Shown piece after piece: positions 35,545 to 44,417 of a DNA stretch of 64,000 nucleotides (position 1 is its first letter; each line of letters opens with the position of its first letter). The position numbers and the translations under genes are program-made. Below the pieces are notes generated by a model. It worked only from the letters and a program-made list of their open reading frames with translations. It did no database searches and was not told where the DNA came from. This stretch comes from Phycisphaeraceae bacterium (GTDB lineage: Bacteria; Planctomycetota; Phycisphaerae; Phycisphaerales; UBA1924): positions 124,001-188,000 of the forward strand of contig CP075368.1 in the NCBI GenBank assembly GCA_019454185.1, written 5' to 3'.

Positions 35545-36672
35545 TCACTTCTCGTTCTGGTCGCGTCCGATGCCGCTGAGCCAGCCGAGTCGCCAGAAGA
35601 TGGTGAGCATGACCGCTGCCAGCCCGACGGAGATGACCCAGAAGAGTCCGTACCCGTGCTGCCAGCCGAGCTCGGGCATGTTGCCGCGCTTGCTGGTGTC
35701 GAAGTTCATTCCGTAGACGCCGGCGAGGAACGTCAGGGGGATGAAGATGGTGCTCATGACCGTGAGCAGGCGCATCACCTGGTTGGTGCGATTCGAGAGA
35801 CTTGAAAGGTAGACGTCGATGAACGATGCCCCGAGTTCGCGGTAGGTCTCGATGATGTCAACGATCTGGATGACGTGGTCCGCGGCGTCGCGCAGGTACG
35901 GCTTCACGCTCTCTTCGAGCAGCGGATGGCCGTCGCGCATGAGATGCGAGAGGGCTTCACGCAGCGGCCAGGTCGCGCGGCGCATCGCCATCAACTCGCG
36001 CTTGAGCGCGTAGATATTGTGCAGGGCGGCGCGGCTCGGCGCATCGATGATCTCGTCCTCCATCTTCTCGAGTTCCTCGCCCACACCCTCGAGCGCGGGG
36101 AAGTACCCGTCAACCACGCCATCCACGATCATGCAGCCGAGGAACCCCGCGCCGTGGGTGCGCAGCGACTGCTTCCCCTGGCGGAGACGCTCTCGGAGTG
36201 GATCGAGGCAGTCGCCCGGCGTCTCCTGGAAGGTCGCGACGAACCCGTCGCCGATGGCGATGGCCATCTGCTCCCATGCGAAGCCGTGCTCGGGCTCGCG
36301 CTGGGCCAGACGCACAACGATGAAGAGCACCTCGCCGTAATCCTCGACCTTGGGCCGCTGGCCGACGTTGACCGCGTCGGCGAGCAGCAGGTGGTGCAGC
36401 CCGAGCGCTGCGCCGATCTGCTGGATCAGGGCGTGGTCGCGCAGCCCCTGAACATCGATCCACACGGTGTGCCCGGGGCGACGCTGCTGGATCGGCCCGA
36501 GATCGCCGGGGCGGAGCTCGGATTCTTCGAAGGAGTCCGCGGTATACGACATGATCTTGACGCGCGTCGGCTCGGCCTCGGGCTGGGTCACAAGAGTGCC
36601 AGGCGCGGCGGCCGTCTGCGTGAAACGCCGGTAGTACACGCCACGATGCTTCAGACGCCGACGCTTGCTCAT
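35545..36672 (-). CDS. corA: CorA-family magnesium/cobalt channel
   Basis: 375 aa from the ATG at 36672 (MSKRRRLKHRGVYYRR); a longer frame runs into the divergent trpS start and is rejected. A long cytoplasmic domain (TVWIDVQGLRDHALIQQIG, RPKVEDYGEVLFIVVR) is followed by the stalk helix and two C-terminal membrane helices. The signature YGMNF lies at the end of TM1 (FIPLTFLAGVYGMNFDTS), and the C-terminus is basic. Pentameric Mg2+ uptake channel in the inner membrane. Divergent from trpS with an 85-bp gap. Confidence 0.92.
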   Translation of the reverse strand: MSKRRRLKHRGVYYRRFTQTAAAPGTLVTQPEAEPTRVKIMSYTADSFEESELRPGDLGPIQQRRPGHTVWIDVQGLRDHALIQQIGAALGLHHLLLADAVNVGQRPKVEDYGEVLFIVVRLAQREPEHGFAWEQMAIAIGDGFVATFQETPGDCLDPLRERLRQGKQSLRTHGAGFLGCMIVDGVVDGYFPALEGVGEELEKMEDEIIDAPSRAALHNIYALKRELMAMRRATWPLREALSHLMRDGHPLLEESVKPYLRDAADHVIQIVDIIETYRELGASFIDVYLSSLSNRTNQVMRLLTVMSTIFIPLTFLAGVYGMNFDTSKRGNMPELGWQHGYGLFWVISVGLAAVMLTIFWRLGWLSGIGRDQNEK

Positions 36673-36757
36673 AGGGGGATAGATCGGCTGGAATGTGCGC
36701 CCAAGCCCAACAAGCCATCTCCACGGCCCACTCCCAGAGCCCGCTAGAGTTGAGTCC

Positions 36758-37828
36758 ATGACACCGAACAGCACCAAGCCCCGCATCCTCACCGGCGACA
36801 CCCCGACCTCGACCGGCCTGCATCTCGGCCATTACGTCGGCTCGCTGGAGAACCGCCTCGCGTTGCAGGATTCCTACGACTGCTACTTCCTGATCGCGAA
36901 CGTCCACGCGTTCACGACGCTCGCGGAGAAGCCGGACGAGATCCGCGCCAACACGATCGGGATTGTGAAGGATTGGTTGGCGGTGGGTCTTGACCCGGAG
37001 CGATCGACGTTCGTGCTCCAGTCAGAGATCCCGGCCATCGCGGAACTCACGTTCCTGTTCGCGATGCTCCTGCCCTTCAACAAGGTGATGCGGAACCCGA
37101 CGCTCAAGACCGAGATCGAGAGCAAGGGGCTGGGCGACCACTACTCGTTCGGCTTCCCGATGTACGCCGTGGGGCAATGCGCCGACATCCTCGCGTTCCG
37201 GCCGGAACTCGTGCCGGTCGGTGAGGACCAGGAGGCGCACATCGAGATGTGCCGCGATGTCGCGCTGAAGTTCAACCAGGTCTACGCGGGCGTGGGGAAT
37301 CGTGTGCTCCCGGAGGAGCACGTGAAGGCCGGGGGTGTCTTCCCGATTCCGAAAGCGAAGATCGGCCGGATCGCACGGCTCCCGGGACTGGACGGCGTCA
37401 ACAAGATGAGCAAGTCGCTCAACAACGCGATCTTCCTGTATGACGACGAGAAGACAGTCCAGAAGAAGATCAACAAGGTGACGGTGCTGCCCGATCCGGC
37501 GACCGGGCTGGTCTCGCAGGACCACATCCTCCTGAAACTCTGCGATGCGTTCCTGCCGAAGGAACGCGCGGAGGCAATCCGCGCCGAGTACGCGAGCGGT
37601 AAGGAGGTCATGCACGGGCATGTCAAAGCCGAGCTTGGCGCGGCGATCAACGCGCTGCTCGCGCCCATGCGTGAACGCCGCGCGAAGCTGGATGGGGAGC
37701 GGGGCGATGCCATCGTGCAGGATGTGATCCGGAAGGGTGTGCGCCGGGCGAACGCCGTCGCCGAGGAGACGTTATACGCGTCGAAGAAGGCGATGAAGAT
37801 CGACTTCGGGACGAGGACGGTGGGGTGA
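36758..37828 (+). CDS. trpS: Tryptophanyl-tRNA synthetase
   Basis: 356 aa class I aminoacyl-tRNA synthetase. HIGH motif as TSTGLHLGHYVGS (residues 17-29) and KMSKS as VNKMSKSLNN. VGEDQEAHIEMCRDVALKFN fits the Trp-binding region. The start at 36758 is chosen by alignment and by TAGAGT (36745-36750), a -10-like box seven bases before the ATG. No Shine-Dalgarno. The stop overlaps the next gene by four bases. Confidence 0.95.
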   Translation: MTPNSTKPRILTGDTPTSTGLHLGHYVGSLENRLALQDSYDCYFLIANVHAFTTLAEKPDEIRANTIGIVKDWLAVGLDPERSTFVLQSEIPAIAELTFLFAMLLPFNKVMRNPTLKTEIESKGLGDHYSFGFPMYAVGQCADILAFRPELVPVGEDQEAHIEMCRDVALKFNQVYAGVGNRVLPEEHVKAGGVFPIPKAKIGRIARLPGLDGVNKMSKSLNNAIFLYDDEKTVQKKINKVTVLPDPATGLVSQDHILLKLCDAFLPKERAEAIRAEYASGKEVMHGHVKAELGAAINALLAPMRERRAKLDGERGDAIVQDVIRKGVRRANAVAEETLYASKKAMKIDFGTRTVG

Positions 37829-38331
37829 GCGAGCAACTCGAGCAGCGGCGTCTTGTCCGACTGCTCATCTGTGGACTCGCGTTCGCGGGGTGCGCTGGGA
37901 CGGTTCTGGTTTCCTGTTGCTTTGGTGCGGCCTTGCCTCTGCTTCGTGAGGGTTTGGCTGGTCAGAAGGTTGCTCTTCCGATCGCCGGCTCAGTCTCAAT
38001 GACCTCTGTATTCGCATGCCTGTTCGCGATGCCGCTCTTGGTGCGCCGGTCTCGACTGGGCTTCGAGATGCCACTTCGTGTGGTCGTGTCGATCCTGTGC
38101 GCGTTGGCCGCGGTGATGAACGTCGTTGCGTTCGGGCTTGAGGGGATTGCCTACGCCGCAGCTCCCGCTGTCGCTTCAGTTGTAGTATGGATCACTCCCA
38201 CGCCCTTGCCGCCATACTGCTGCCACAAGTGTGGCTATGACCTGAGGGGAACTCCCAGAGTGGGCGAGAGACCTCGGTGTCCCGAGTGCGGGTCCGTTCG
38301 GCTCACACGCGATACCGAGATTCCGTCGTGA
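37825..38331 (+). CDS. Membrane protein with C-terminal CGYDLRG-type zinc ribbon
   Basis: 168 aa, GTG start overlapping the trpS stop (GTGA). Four hydrophobic segments fill the first 130 residues. The C-terminus is CCHKCGYDLRGTPRVGERPR then CPECGSV, two CxxC pairs forming a zinc ribbon. This tail is very common in small membrane proteins of Planctomycetota; its function is unknown. Probably cotranscribed with trpS without functional link. Confidence 0.75.
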   Translation: MSEQLEQRRLVRLLICGLAFAGCAGTVLVSCCFGAALPLLREGLAGQKVALPIAGSVSMTSVFACLFAMPLLVRRSRLGFEMPLRVVVSILCALAAVMNVVAFGLEGIAYAAAPAVASVVVWITPTPLPPYCCHKCGYDLRGTPRVGERPRCPECGSVRLTRDTEIPS

Positions 38332-38365
38332 TGCATCGTGACTCGTGCGAACGCTGGGTGAGCGT

Positions 38366-39340
38366 CTACTTCCGCAGCAACTCGTACGTGATGAACGAGA
38401 CCTGCACCAAGAGCAGCATCGCGCCCTCCACGCGAGAGATGTGCCTGTTGTGCGTCCGTGACATGGGGATCAGCATCAGCCCGAGCACGCACATCGCAAC
38501 GATCGACGGGAGCGCGTCCGGCGCGGGTGGCGCGGGCGCAACCAGGCCGCACACCGCGAAGATCGCGCCGATGTTGAAGAGGCACGATCCCGCGACGTTC
38601 CCCACGGCCAGGTCGGCCTGACCCTTGCGGACCGCGATGATCGACGTGATGAGTTCCGGCATCGTGGTGCCGATCGCAACCACCGTCAATCCGACGACGC
38701 GGGGCGAGAGGCCCAGCCCGACCGCGATCCCGCCCGCTGCATCCGACGCGATCGAGCCGCCGACACTGAGCAACGCCATGCCCACAATCGCCAGCACAAG
38801 GGCCATCCAGAGCGGGCGGACTCTGCCGACGATCGAGTTCTCGCTGGTCTGGATTTCGAGCGGCTTGTCCACTGTTCGAGATCGCAGCCCGGCCCGGATC
38901 GCGACCGCGCTGTACGCGCCGAACGCCGCGATCAGGATCAGCGGCTCAAGACGCCCCCCGGCCGCGTGCTGGAGATCGACCGAGAGTGACGTCGCGAGCA
39001 TCAGCACGAACATCCCGATCATCAGCGGGATCTCGCGCCGGACGATCTGGGCCTCGACGGCGAGCGGTGCGATGAGCGCGGCCACGCCGAGCACAAGCCC
39101 CATGTTGCAGATCGAAGCCCCGACCACGTTGCCGAGCACCAGATCCGGCTTCCCCTTGATCGCACTTGTCAGGTTGAACGCGAGTTCGGGTGCTGAGGTT
39201 CCCCACGCCACGAGTGTCAGCCCGATCAGCAGCGTCGGCACGCCGAATCGCTGGGCGATATCGACCGCCGCGGAGACGAGCACCCGCCCGCCGACCAGCA
39301 GCATCCCGAGCCCCGCCGCGAAAAGGAGGAAATCCTTCAT
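38366..39340 (-). CDS. CaxA/YrbG-type sodium/calcium exchanger
   Basis: 324 aa from the ATG at 39340 (MKDFLLFAAGLGMLLVGGR). Two inverted halves carry the alpha repeats of the family: LTLVAWGTSAPELAFNLTSA with GNVVGASICNMGLVLG, and LTVVAIGTTMPELITSIIAV with GNVAGSCLFNIGAIFAV. The Glu in each GT(S/T)xPE is the cation ligand. Ten to eleven membrane segments. Predicted Ca2+/Na+ (K+) antiporter of the inner membrane. Divergent from the Ktr genes. Confidence 0.9.
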   Translation of the reverse strand: MKDFLLFAAGLGMLLVGGRVLVSAAVDIAQRFGVPTLLIGLTLVAWGTSAPELAFNLTSAIKGKPDLVLGNVVGASICNMGLVLGVAALIAPLAVEAQIVRREIPLMIGMFVLMLATSLSVDLQHAAGGRLEPLILIAAFGAYSAVAIRAGLRSRTVDKPLEIQTSENSIVGRVRPLWMALVLAIVGMALLSVGGSIASDAAGGIAVGLGLSPRVVGLTVVAIGTTMPELITSIIAVRKGQADLAVGNVAGSCLFNIGAIFAVCGLVAPAPPAPDALPSIVAMCVLGLMLIPMSRTHNRHISRVEGAMLLLVQVSFITYELLRK

Positions 39341-39408
39341 GTGCAGATTATTCCGCGTCTCGGGCACGCTCGCGAGCGAGGCGGACGCACGCTACGCTGG
39401 GCGAGCCG

Positions 39409-41271
39409 ATGGAAGGCGAGCGTGAATCAACCGGGCGTTCGGAGAGCCGCCCCCGGCGGGTCGGGCTCGCGGTCTCGGTGCAATCGATCGGCGTCTGGGT
39501 ATCCCGAGGGCTGGCGATCTCAGGCGCCTGCGCTGTGGCGATGCGCCTGGGCGATGCGGTTCCGCAGGGCGACACGGTCCTGCCGCTTGTCGAGTGCTTC
39601 ATCGTCGGCGCGTACTGGCTCGTGCGTCTGGCGACGGGCAATAGGCCGCCCGTGCCCAGAGACTGGCCCCACGCGCTCAGGCGGCTGGCCCTGCTCGCGG
39701 TGGGTCGCAACGCACCGGACGCCGCGACCGCCCTGCGGATGTTCGACGCGCCGATGCTGATCCTGCTTCTCGCGGCTGCGGTGGTGGGGGGGCTGACCGC
39801 CGGCACGGATTCAACCGTTGCGATCCGCCTGTTTGAAGGCGCGATCCTGCTCACGTGCGCTGTCGAGGTGGTGCGCGGGGTGCGAGGAGCACTCAAAGTG
39901 GTTCCCGGAGCGTTCATGCTCCCGCTCTGGTTTGCTTCGATGATCCTCGCGTGCGCGGGGCTGCTCAAGCTCCCCGTGTGCACGCCGAGCGGCATCACGT
40001 GGACGGACGCTCTGTTCACCGCCACATCGGCGGTATGCGTGACGGGGCTCGTGGTGCGCGACACAGGGACGGGATTCACCGAGGCGGGACAGGGGGTGAT
40101 CCTGGCGTTCATCCAGTTGGGCGCGCTCGGCATCGTGCTCTTCGGGGCCGGGCTCTCGATTCTGTTCAGGCGAGCTCTCTCGCTGCGCGAGCACGTCTCG
40201 ATGCGTGAACTGCTGGAGCGGGGCTCGATCGGCGATCTGTGGCGATTCGTCGTCTTCGTGCTGCTCGCAACGCTGGCGATACAGGCCGTCGGCGCGGGGA
40301 TCATGCTGCCACTTTGGCGTGCCGAATCCGGCGAGTCCCTCTCGATGGGCCGCAGGGTCTGGCTGAGCGTCTTCCACAGCGTGAGCGCGTTCTGCAACGC
40401 TGGGTTCGATCTGACGGGGTCAAGCATGATCCCGTATCGCAACGCCGCGCTGCCGTATGTTGCTGCCATGCCGCTGATCATCCTCGGGGGCATCGGCTTT
40501 CCCGTGCTCGCCGATGTGCTCAAAGTGCTCAGGGCAAGGCGCCGCAGTCGTCGGGCCGTGGCGGGGCGAGTCCCGCGCAGCCGGGCGGCTTCCGCGGGCC
40601 TCTCGCTGCACTCGAAACTGACGCTGACGACGACGGCCGCACTGCTCGCGATCGGGTTCGTCTCGATTCTGATCGCGCAGAGCTTCGGCAGCCACGCCGC
40701 GATGCGCCCCTGGCACGGAGAGATCGCGGATGCGGCGTTTCTCGCCGTAACGCCTCGCACGGCCGGGCTCGCCAGCGTTCCAACGGAGGAACTCACGCCT
40801 GCCTCAGTCATCGTGCTGATCGGGTTGATGTTCGTCGGCGGCTCGCCTGGTTCTGCGGCGGGCGGGATGCGGACAACGACCCTCGCGGTGCTTGTGCTGT
40901 CGATTCTGGCGACGGTGCGGGGTCGGTCGGAGACGGAGGCGTTTGGGCGAGCGATCCCCGAGACGCTGGTTCGCAAGGCCGGCGCGATCGCGATGTCGAT
41001 GATGCTCCTGGCGATGGGCTCCGCGATCATGCTCGCGCTGACCGACCCGGGGCCGATCGGACCGCTGGCGTTCGAGGCGGTCTCGGCCGCGACCACGACC
41101 GGGCTCTCGCTCGGCATCACGCCCGATCTTTCCACGGGCGGGCGTTGGGTGCTGATCGGGACGATGCTGCTGGGGCGTATCGGGCCGCTCGCGTTGCTCG
41201 GAGCGCTGGTGATGCGTCGGCCCCCGTCGCGTGATTATGTCTTTCCTCGTGAGGGTGTGAACCTGAGTTGA
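39409..41271 (+). CDS. KtrB/TrkH-type potassium transporter subunit
   Basis: 620 aa from the ATG at 39409 (MEGERESTGRSESRPRR); a longer frame overlaps the divergent exchanger and is rejected. After an N-terminal extension with extra hydrophobic segments (about 15-190) the four P-loop repeats appear: WTDALFTATSAVCVTGLVV, VFHSVSAFCNAGFDLTGSS, AVTPRTAGLASVPTEEL and FEAVSAATTTGLSLG, each with the selectivity-filter Gly. FVGGSPGSAAGGMRTTT is also typical. Works with the TrkA/KtrA subunit encoded next (stop/start overlap region). Confidence 0.92.
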   Translation: MEGERESTGRSESRPRRVGLAVSVQSIGVWVSRGLAISGACAVAMRLGDAVPQGDTVLPLVECFIVGAYWLVRLATGNRPPVPRDWPHALRRLALLAVGRNAPDAATALRMFDAPMLILLLAAAVVGGLTAGTDSTVAIRLFEGAILLTCAVEVVRGVRGALKVVPGAFMLPLWFASMILACAGLLKLPVCTPSGITWTDALFTATSAVCVTGLVVRDTGTGFTEAGQGVILAFIQLGALGIVLFGAGLSILFRRALSLREHVSMRELLERGSIGDLWRFVVFVLLATLAIQAVGAGIMLPLWRAESGESLSMGRRVWLSVFHSVSAFCNAGFDLTGSSMIPYRNAALPYVAAMPLIILGGIGFPVLADVLKVLRARRRSRRAVAGRVPRSRAASAGLSLHSKLTLTTTAALLAIGFVSILIAQSFGSHAAMRPWHGEIADAAFLAVTPRTAGLASVPTEELTPASVIVLIGLMFVGGSPGSAAGGMRTTTLAVLVLSILATVRGRSETEAFGRAIPETLVRKAGAIAMSMMLLAMGSAIMLALTDPGPIGPLAFEAVSAATTTGLSLGITPDLSTGGRWVLIGTMLLGRIGPLALLGALVMRRPPSRDYVFPREGVNLS

Positions 41272-41306
41272 TCGCGGGCGCTTGGTGCCCGCCAGGAGGC
41301 GGAACG

Positions 41307-42023
41307 ATGCCACAGGATTCGAGCGGGCCGGTCGCGGTGATCGGGCTCGGGCAGTTCGGGAAGGGGCTCGCGGTCTCGCTCGCGGCACGGGGTGTTGAGG
41401 TCATCGCGATCGATCGAAGCCGCTCGATCGTGGAGGACCTTCGCGACGATGTCACGCTCGCGGTCGCGTTCGACGCCACCGATGAGGATGCGCTCCGCGC
41501 GAACCTCCCTCAGAATCTCTCCGCTGCGGTCGTCGGCATCGGCAACAACTTCGAGGCGACACTACTCGTCACGGTGCTTCTCAAGCAGCACGGCGTCGGG
41601 CGTGTGATCGCCCGCGCGGCGTCCCCGCTCGCAGCACGCATCCTCGCGAAGATCGGTGCGGACGAGGTGGTGAACCCCGAGGAGGAGTCGGCCGACCGCT
41701 GGGCCAACCGGATCCGCACCCCCAACCTGCTCAGCCACATCGAGTTCCACGAGGGGTACAGCATCGTCGAACTCGGTGTGCCCAGAGCATGGGTGGGGAA
41801 AACACTGATCGAACTCAACCTCCGCGCCAAGGCGGGGCTGCACGTTGTGGCTGTCAAGCGCGTCCGCCCGGCCCATCACGGGTCAGTGCCCGCAGGGGCG
41901 ACGGTCCGATCTGGGGAGCCGGAGGCGCGAATCGAGGTCCCGCTCCCGACCGAGCCGCTGCGAGATTCCGATGTCCTGATTCTCATGGGGAAGGACGAGG
42001 ACTTTGCGCGGATCGAGGCGTGA
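41307..42023 (+). CDS. KtrA/TrkA RCK subunit of potassium uptake
   Basis: 238 aa from the ATG at 41307, which has AGGAGG at good distance; a frame from 41268 is less likely. The N-terminal RCK/TrkA-N domain shows the nucleotide loop VIGLGQFGKGLA, the acidic strand end VIAIDRS and NNFEATLLVTVLLKQHG. The TrkA-C domain covers the last 80 residues (VPRAWVGKTLIELNLRAK, LRDSDVLILMGKDEDF). It gates the KtrB pore in response to ATP/ADP or NAD(H). Confidence 0.92.
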   Translation: MPQDSSGPVAVIGLGQFGKGLAVSLAARGVEVIAIDRSRSIVEDLRDDVTLAVAFDATDEDALRANLPQNLSAAVVGIGNNFEATLLVTVLLKQHGVGRVIARAASPLAARILAKIGADEVVNPEEESADRWANRIRTPNLLSHIEFHEGYSIVELGVPRAWVGKTLIELNLRAKAGLHVVAVKRVRPAHHGSVPAGATVRSGEPEARIEVPLPTEPLRDSDVLILMGKDEDFARIEA

Positions 42024-42299
42024 TCACGCCCCGGAAGGCGACGGAGCCAGGGGCGGGCGGGGGTTTGGCCGGGGTGGAGAGCTTGGCCTATCCTTCCCTT
42101 CCTGCGAATCGGTCGGCCCGCTGAATATCTCGCGTGTGCGGGAGGCGGTGACACCCGGTTGAAGCAATCGCCCCTCAGGGGCTGCCGCGCGTCCGAACAA
42201 CGGCGCGGCAAGGGCATCCGAACTCGCGACACTCGCCGACCGTGTCACGATCAGACGGGCCCAGACATCCGGGACACCCCCGGGAAGACCACCGTTCTC

Positions 42300-44048
42300 A
42301 TGATCGACCACAATCTGATCGGCGCCCTCGGCGGCAACCTCGACGCGGAGCTCGAGCTTCTGATGGGATCCTCCAAGGGCGGCATGGACGCGCTGCTCGG
42401 GGACAAGATCGGCGACCTCACGCCCGGCAAATTGATCAAGGGCAAGGTCATCGGTTTCCAGGGCGACGGCGTCGTCGTCGAGGTCGGGCTGAAGTCCGAG
42501 GGACTGATCCCGCGTGACGAGTTCGACAACATGCCCGAACTCAAGGTCGGCGACACGATCGACGTGCTGCTCGAATCGCTCGAGGGCGAGGACGGCACGG
42601 TCCAGGTCTCCAAGCGTCGCGCCGACCGCATGCTCAACTGGCAGCGCATCATCGACACGCAGCGCGAGGGCGACGTTGTCGAGGGCATGGTGACCCGCAA
42701 GATCAAGGGCGGCCTGCTCGTCGATATCGGCGTGCCGGTCTTCCTGCCCGCCTCTCAGGTCGATGTCCGTCGCCCGGGCGAGATCGGCGACTACATCGGC
42801 CGCAAGGTCCGGGCCCAGATCCTGAAGATCGACACCGAGCGGAAGAACATCGTCATCTCACGGCGCAAGCTGATCGAGGACGAGCGCGATGCCGCGAAGA
42901 AGCGCCTCATGTCCACGCTGAAGGAGGGCGAGGTCGTGACAGGCACGGTCAAGAACATCGCCGACTTCGGCGCGTTCATCGACCTCGGCGGGATCGACGG
43001 CCTGCTGCACATCACCGACATGTCCTGGGGCCGGATCAACCACCCCAGCGAACTCCTCAAGATCGACCAGAAGATCGAGGTCAAGGTCCTCAACATCGAT
43101 CGGGAGAAGGAGAAGATCGCGCTCGGCCTCAAGCAGCGTGAGGCCTCTCCGTGGGAGGAGATCGAGAAGAAGTACCCCGTCGGCTCGCGCGTCCGCGGCG
43201 CGGTCGTCAACCTCATGTCCTACGGCGCGTTCGTCCGACTGGAGGACGGCATCGAGGGTCTCGTCCACATCTCCGAGATGTCGTGGACCCGTCGCATCAA
43301 CCACCCGTCCGAGATGGTGCAGCCCAACCAGGAGGTTGATGTCGTTGTCCTTGAGATCAACAAGGACAAGCAGGAGATCTCGCTCGGCATGAAGCAGATC
43401 GACGTCAACCCGTGGGAACTCGTCGGCGAGAAGTACCCCCCGGGAACGGTCGTCGAGGGCAAGGTCCGCAACCTGGCCAACTACGGCGCGTTCGTCGAGA
43501 TCGAGCCCGGCATCGACGGCCTGCTCCACATCTCCGACATGTCTTGGACCCGCAAGGTCACCCACCCCAACGAGGTCGTCAAGAAGGGCGACTCGACCCG
43601 CTGCGTCGTGCTCGAAGTCGATCAGGAAAAGCAGCGCATCTCCCTCGGCCTCAAGCAGCTCACCGAGGATCCGTGGGTCACCGCGATCCCCGAGCACTAC
43701 AAGCCCGGCATGGTCGTCCGCGGCGCGGTCACCAAGATCACCAACTTCGGCGTCTTCGTCGAGCTCGAGTCCGATCTCGAAGGCCTCCTCCATATCTCCG
43801 AGCTGGCCGACCACAAGGTCGAGAACCCGCAGGATGTGGTCAAGCCCGGCGACGAGGTCGACGTCAAGATCCTCCGCGTCGATACAGGCGACCGCAAGAT
43901 CGGCCTCTCCCTCAAGCGTGCACAGTGGGGCGACAACACCCAGACACGCGACGAGACCGCCGATCGCGCTGCAGGCGGCACGCCCAAGCCCACACGAGGC
44001 GGCATGGACACCCACGGCTCCATGGGCACCGACAAGATCCAGCTCTGA
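42300..44048 (+). CDS. rpsA: Ribosomal protein S1
   Basis: 582 aa from the ATG at 42300 (MIDHNLIGALGGNLDAEL); the frame upstream has no start support. Six S1/OB domains are visible, starting near GKLIKGKVIGF, GDVVEGMVTRK, GEVVTGTVKNIADFGAF, GSRVRGAVVNLMSYGAF, GTVVEGKVRNLANYGAF and GMVVRGAVTKITNFGVF. The last four share the GLLHISDMSW-type strand. Binds mRNA at the 30S subunit. Followed by a strong intrinsic terminator. Confidence 0.97.
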   Translation: MIDHNLIGALGGNLDAELELLMGSSKGGMDALLGDKIGDLTPGKLIKGKVIGFQGDGVVVEVGLKSEGLIPRDEFDNMPELKVGDTIDVLLESLEGEDGTVQVSKRRADRMLNWQRIIDTQREGDVVEGMVTRKIKGGLLVDIGVPVFLPASQVDVRRPGEIGDYIGRKVRAQILKIDTERKNIVISRRKLIEDERDAAKKRLMSTLKEGEVVTGTVKNIADFGAFIDLGGIDGLLHITDMSWGRINHPSELLKIDQKIEVKVLNIDREKEKIALGLKQREASPWEEIEKKYPVGSRVRGAVVNLMSYGAFVRLEDGIEGLVHISEMSWTRRINHPSEMVQPNQEVDVVVLEINKDKQEISLGMKQIDVNPWELVGEKYPPGTVVEGKVRNLANYGAFVEIEPGIDGLLHISDMSWTRKVTHPNEVVKKGDSTRCVVLEVDQEKQRISLGLKQLTEDPWVTAIPEHYKPGMVVRGAVTKITNFGVFVELESDLEGLLHISELADHKVENPQDVVKPGDEVDVKILRVDTGDRKIGLSLKRAQWGDNTQTRDETADRAAGGTPKPTRGGMDTHGSMGTDKIQL

Positions 44049-44087
44049 TCAGATCCTGATCGACGCCTGAACCTCTGATCTCACACC

Positions 44088-44114
44088 AGCCCCGGCCATC
44101 TGGCCGGGGCTTTT
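44088..44114 (+). terminator. Rho-independent terminator after rpsA
   Basis: agccccggcca (44088-44098) pairs with tggccggggct (44101-44111), followed by TTTT. Confidence 0.92.
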
Positions 44115-44417
44115 CATTCCGGTGGCACTGCTCTCCAGAGCAGCGCAGGCCGTGGGCTGGGCCCGTAGGTCTGGAGACAGGTGGCACCACAACCGACACG
44201 CCCCGACCTTCCAGGCCGGGGCGTGTGATCGATCAAGTCCCGTGATGAAGGGGACGGTGCAAGGCAGTCTGAGGCGGGCGGTCTGGGGTACTCGCCCGAA
44301 ACGACAATCGCGACGCCGGCCCGCGGGGTTCCTTACCCTGTTCAGAAGGAAGACCTTCAGCAGAGGGCCAGGAAGCTCAACGCGGCAAGCATCGCGATCC
44401 GGAGGCGGCTGTCAGAC
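44115..44417. other. Intergenic region with a second GC hairpin
   Basis: About 300 bp without a supportable gene. At 44197-44225 cacgccccg pairs with cggggcgtg, a hairpin without a T-run that resembles the terminator stems of this genome. The rest probably carries the promoter of the next gene. Confidence 0.5.

Noticed and set aside
44197..44225. Intrinsic terminator
   Set aside because: The hairpin is good but no T-run follows on either strand, so it is listed only as a hairpin.
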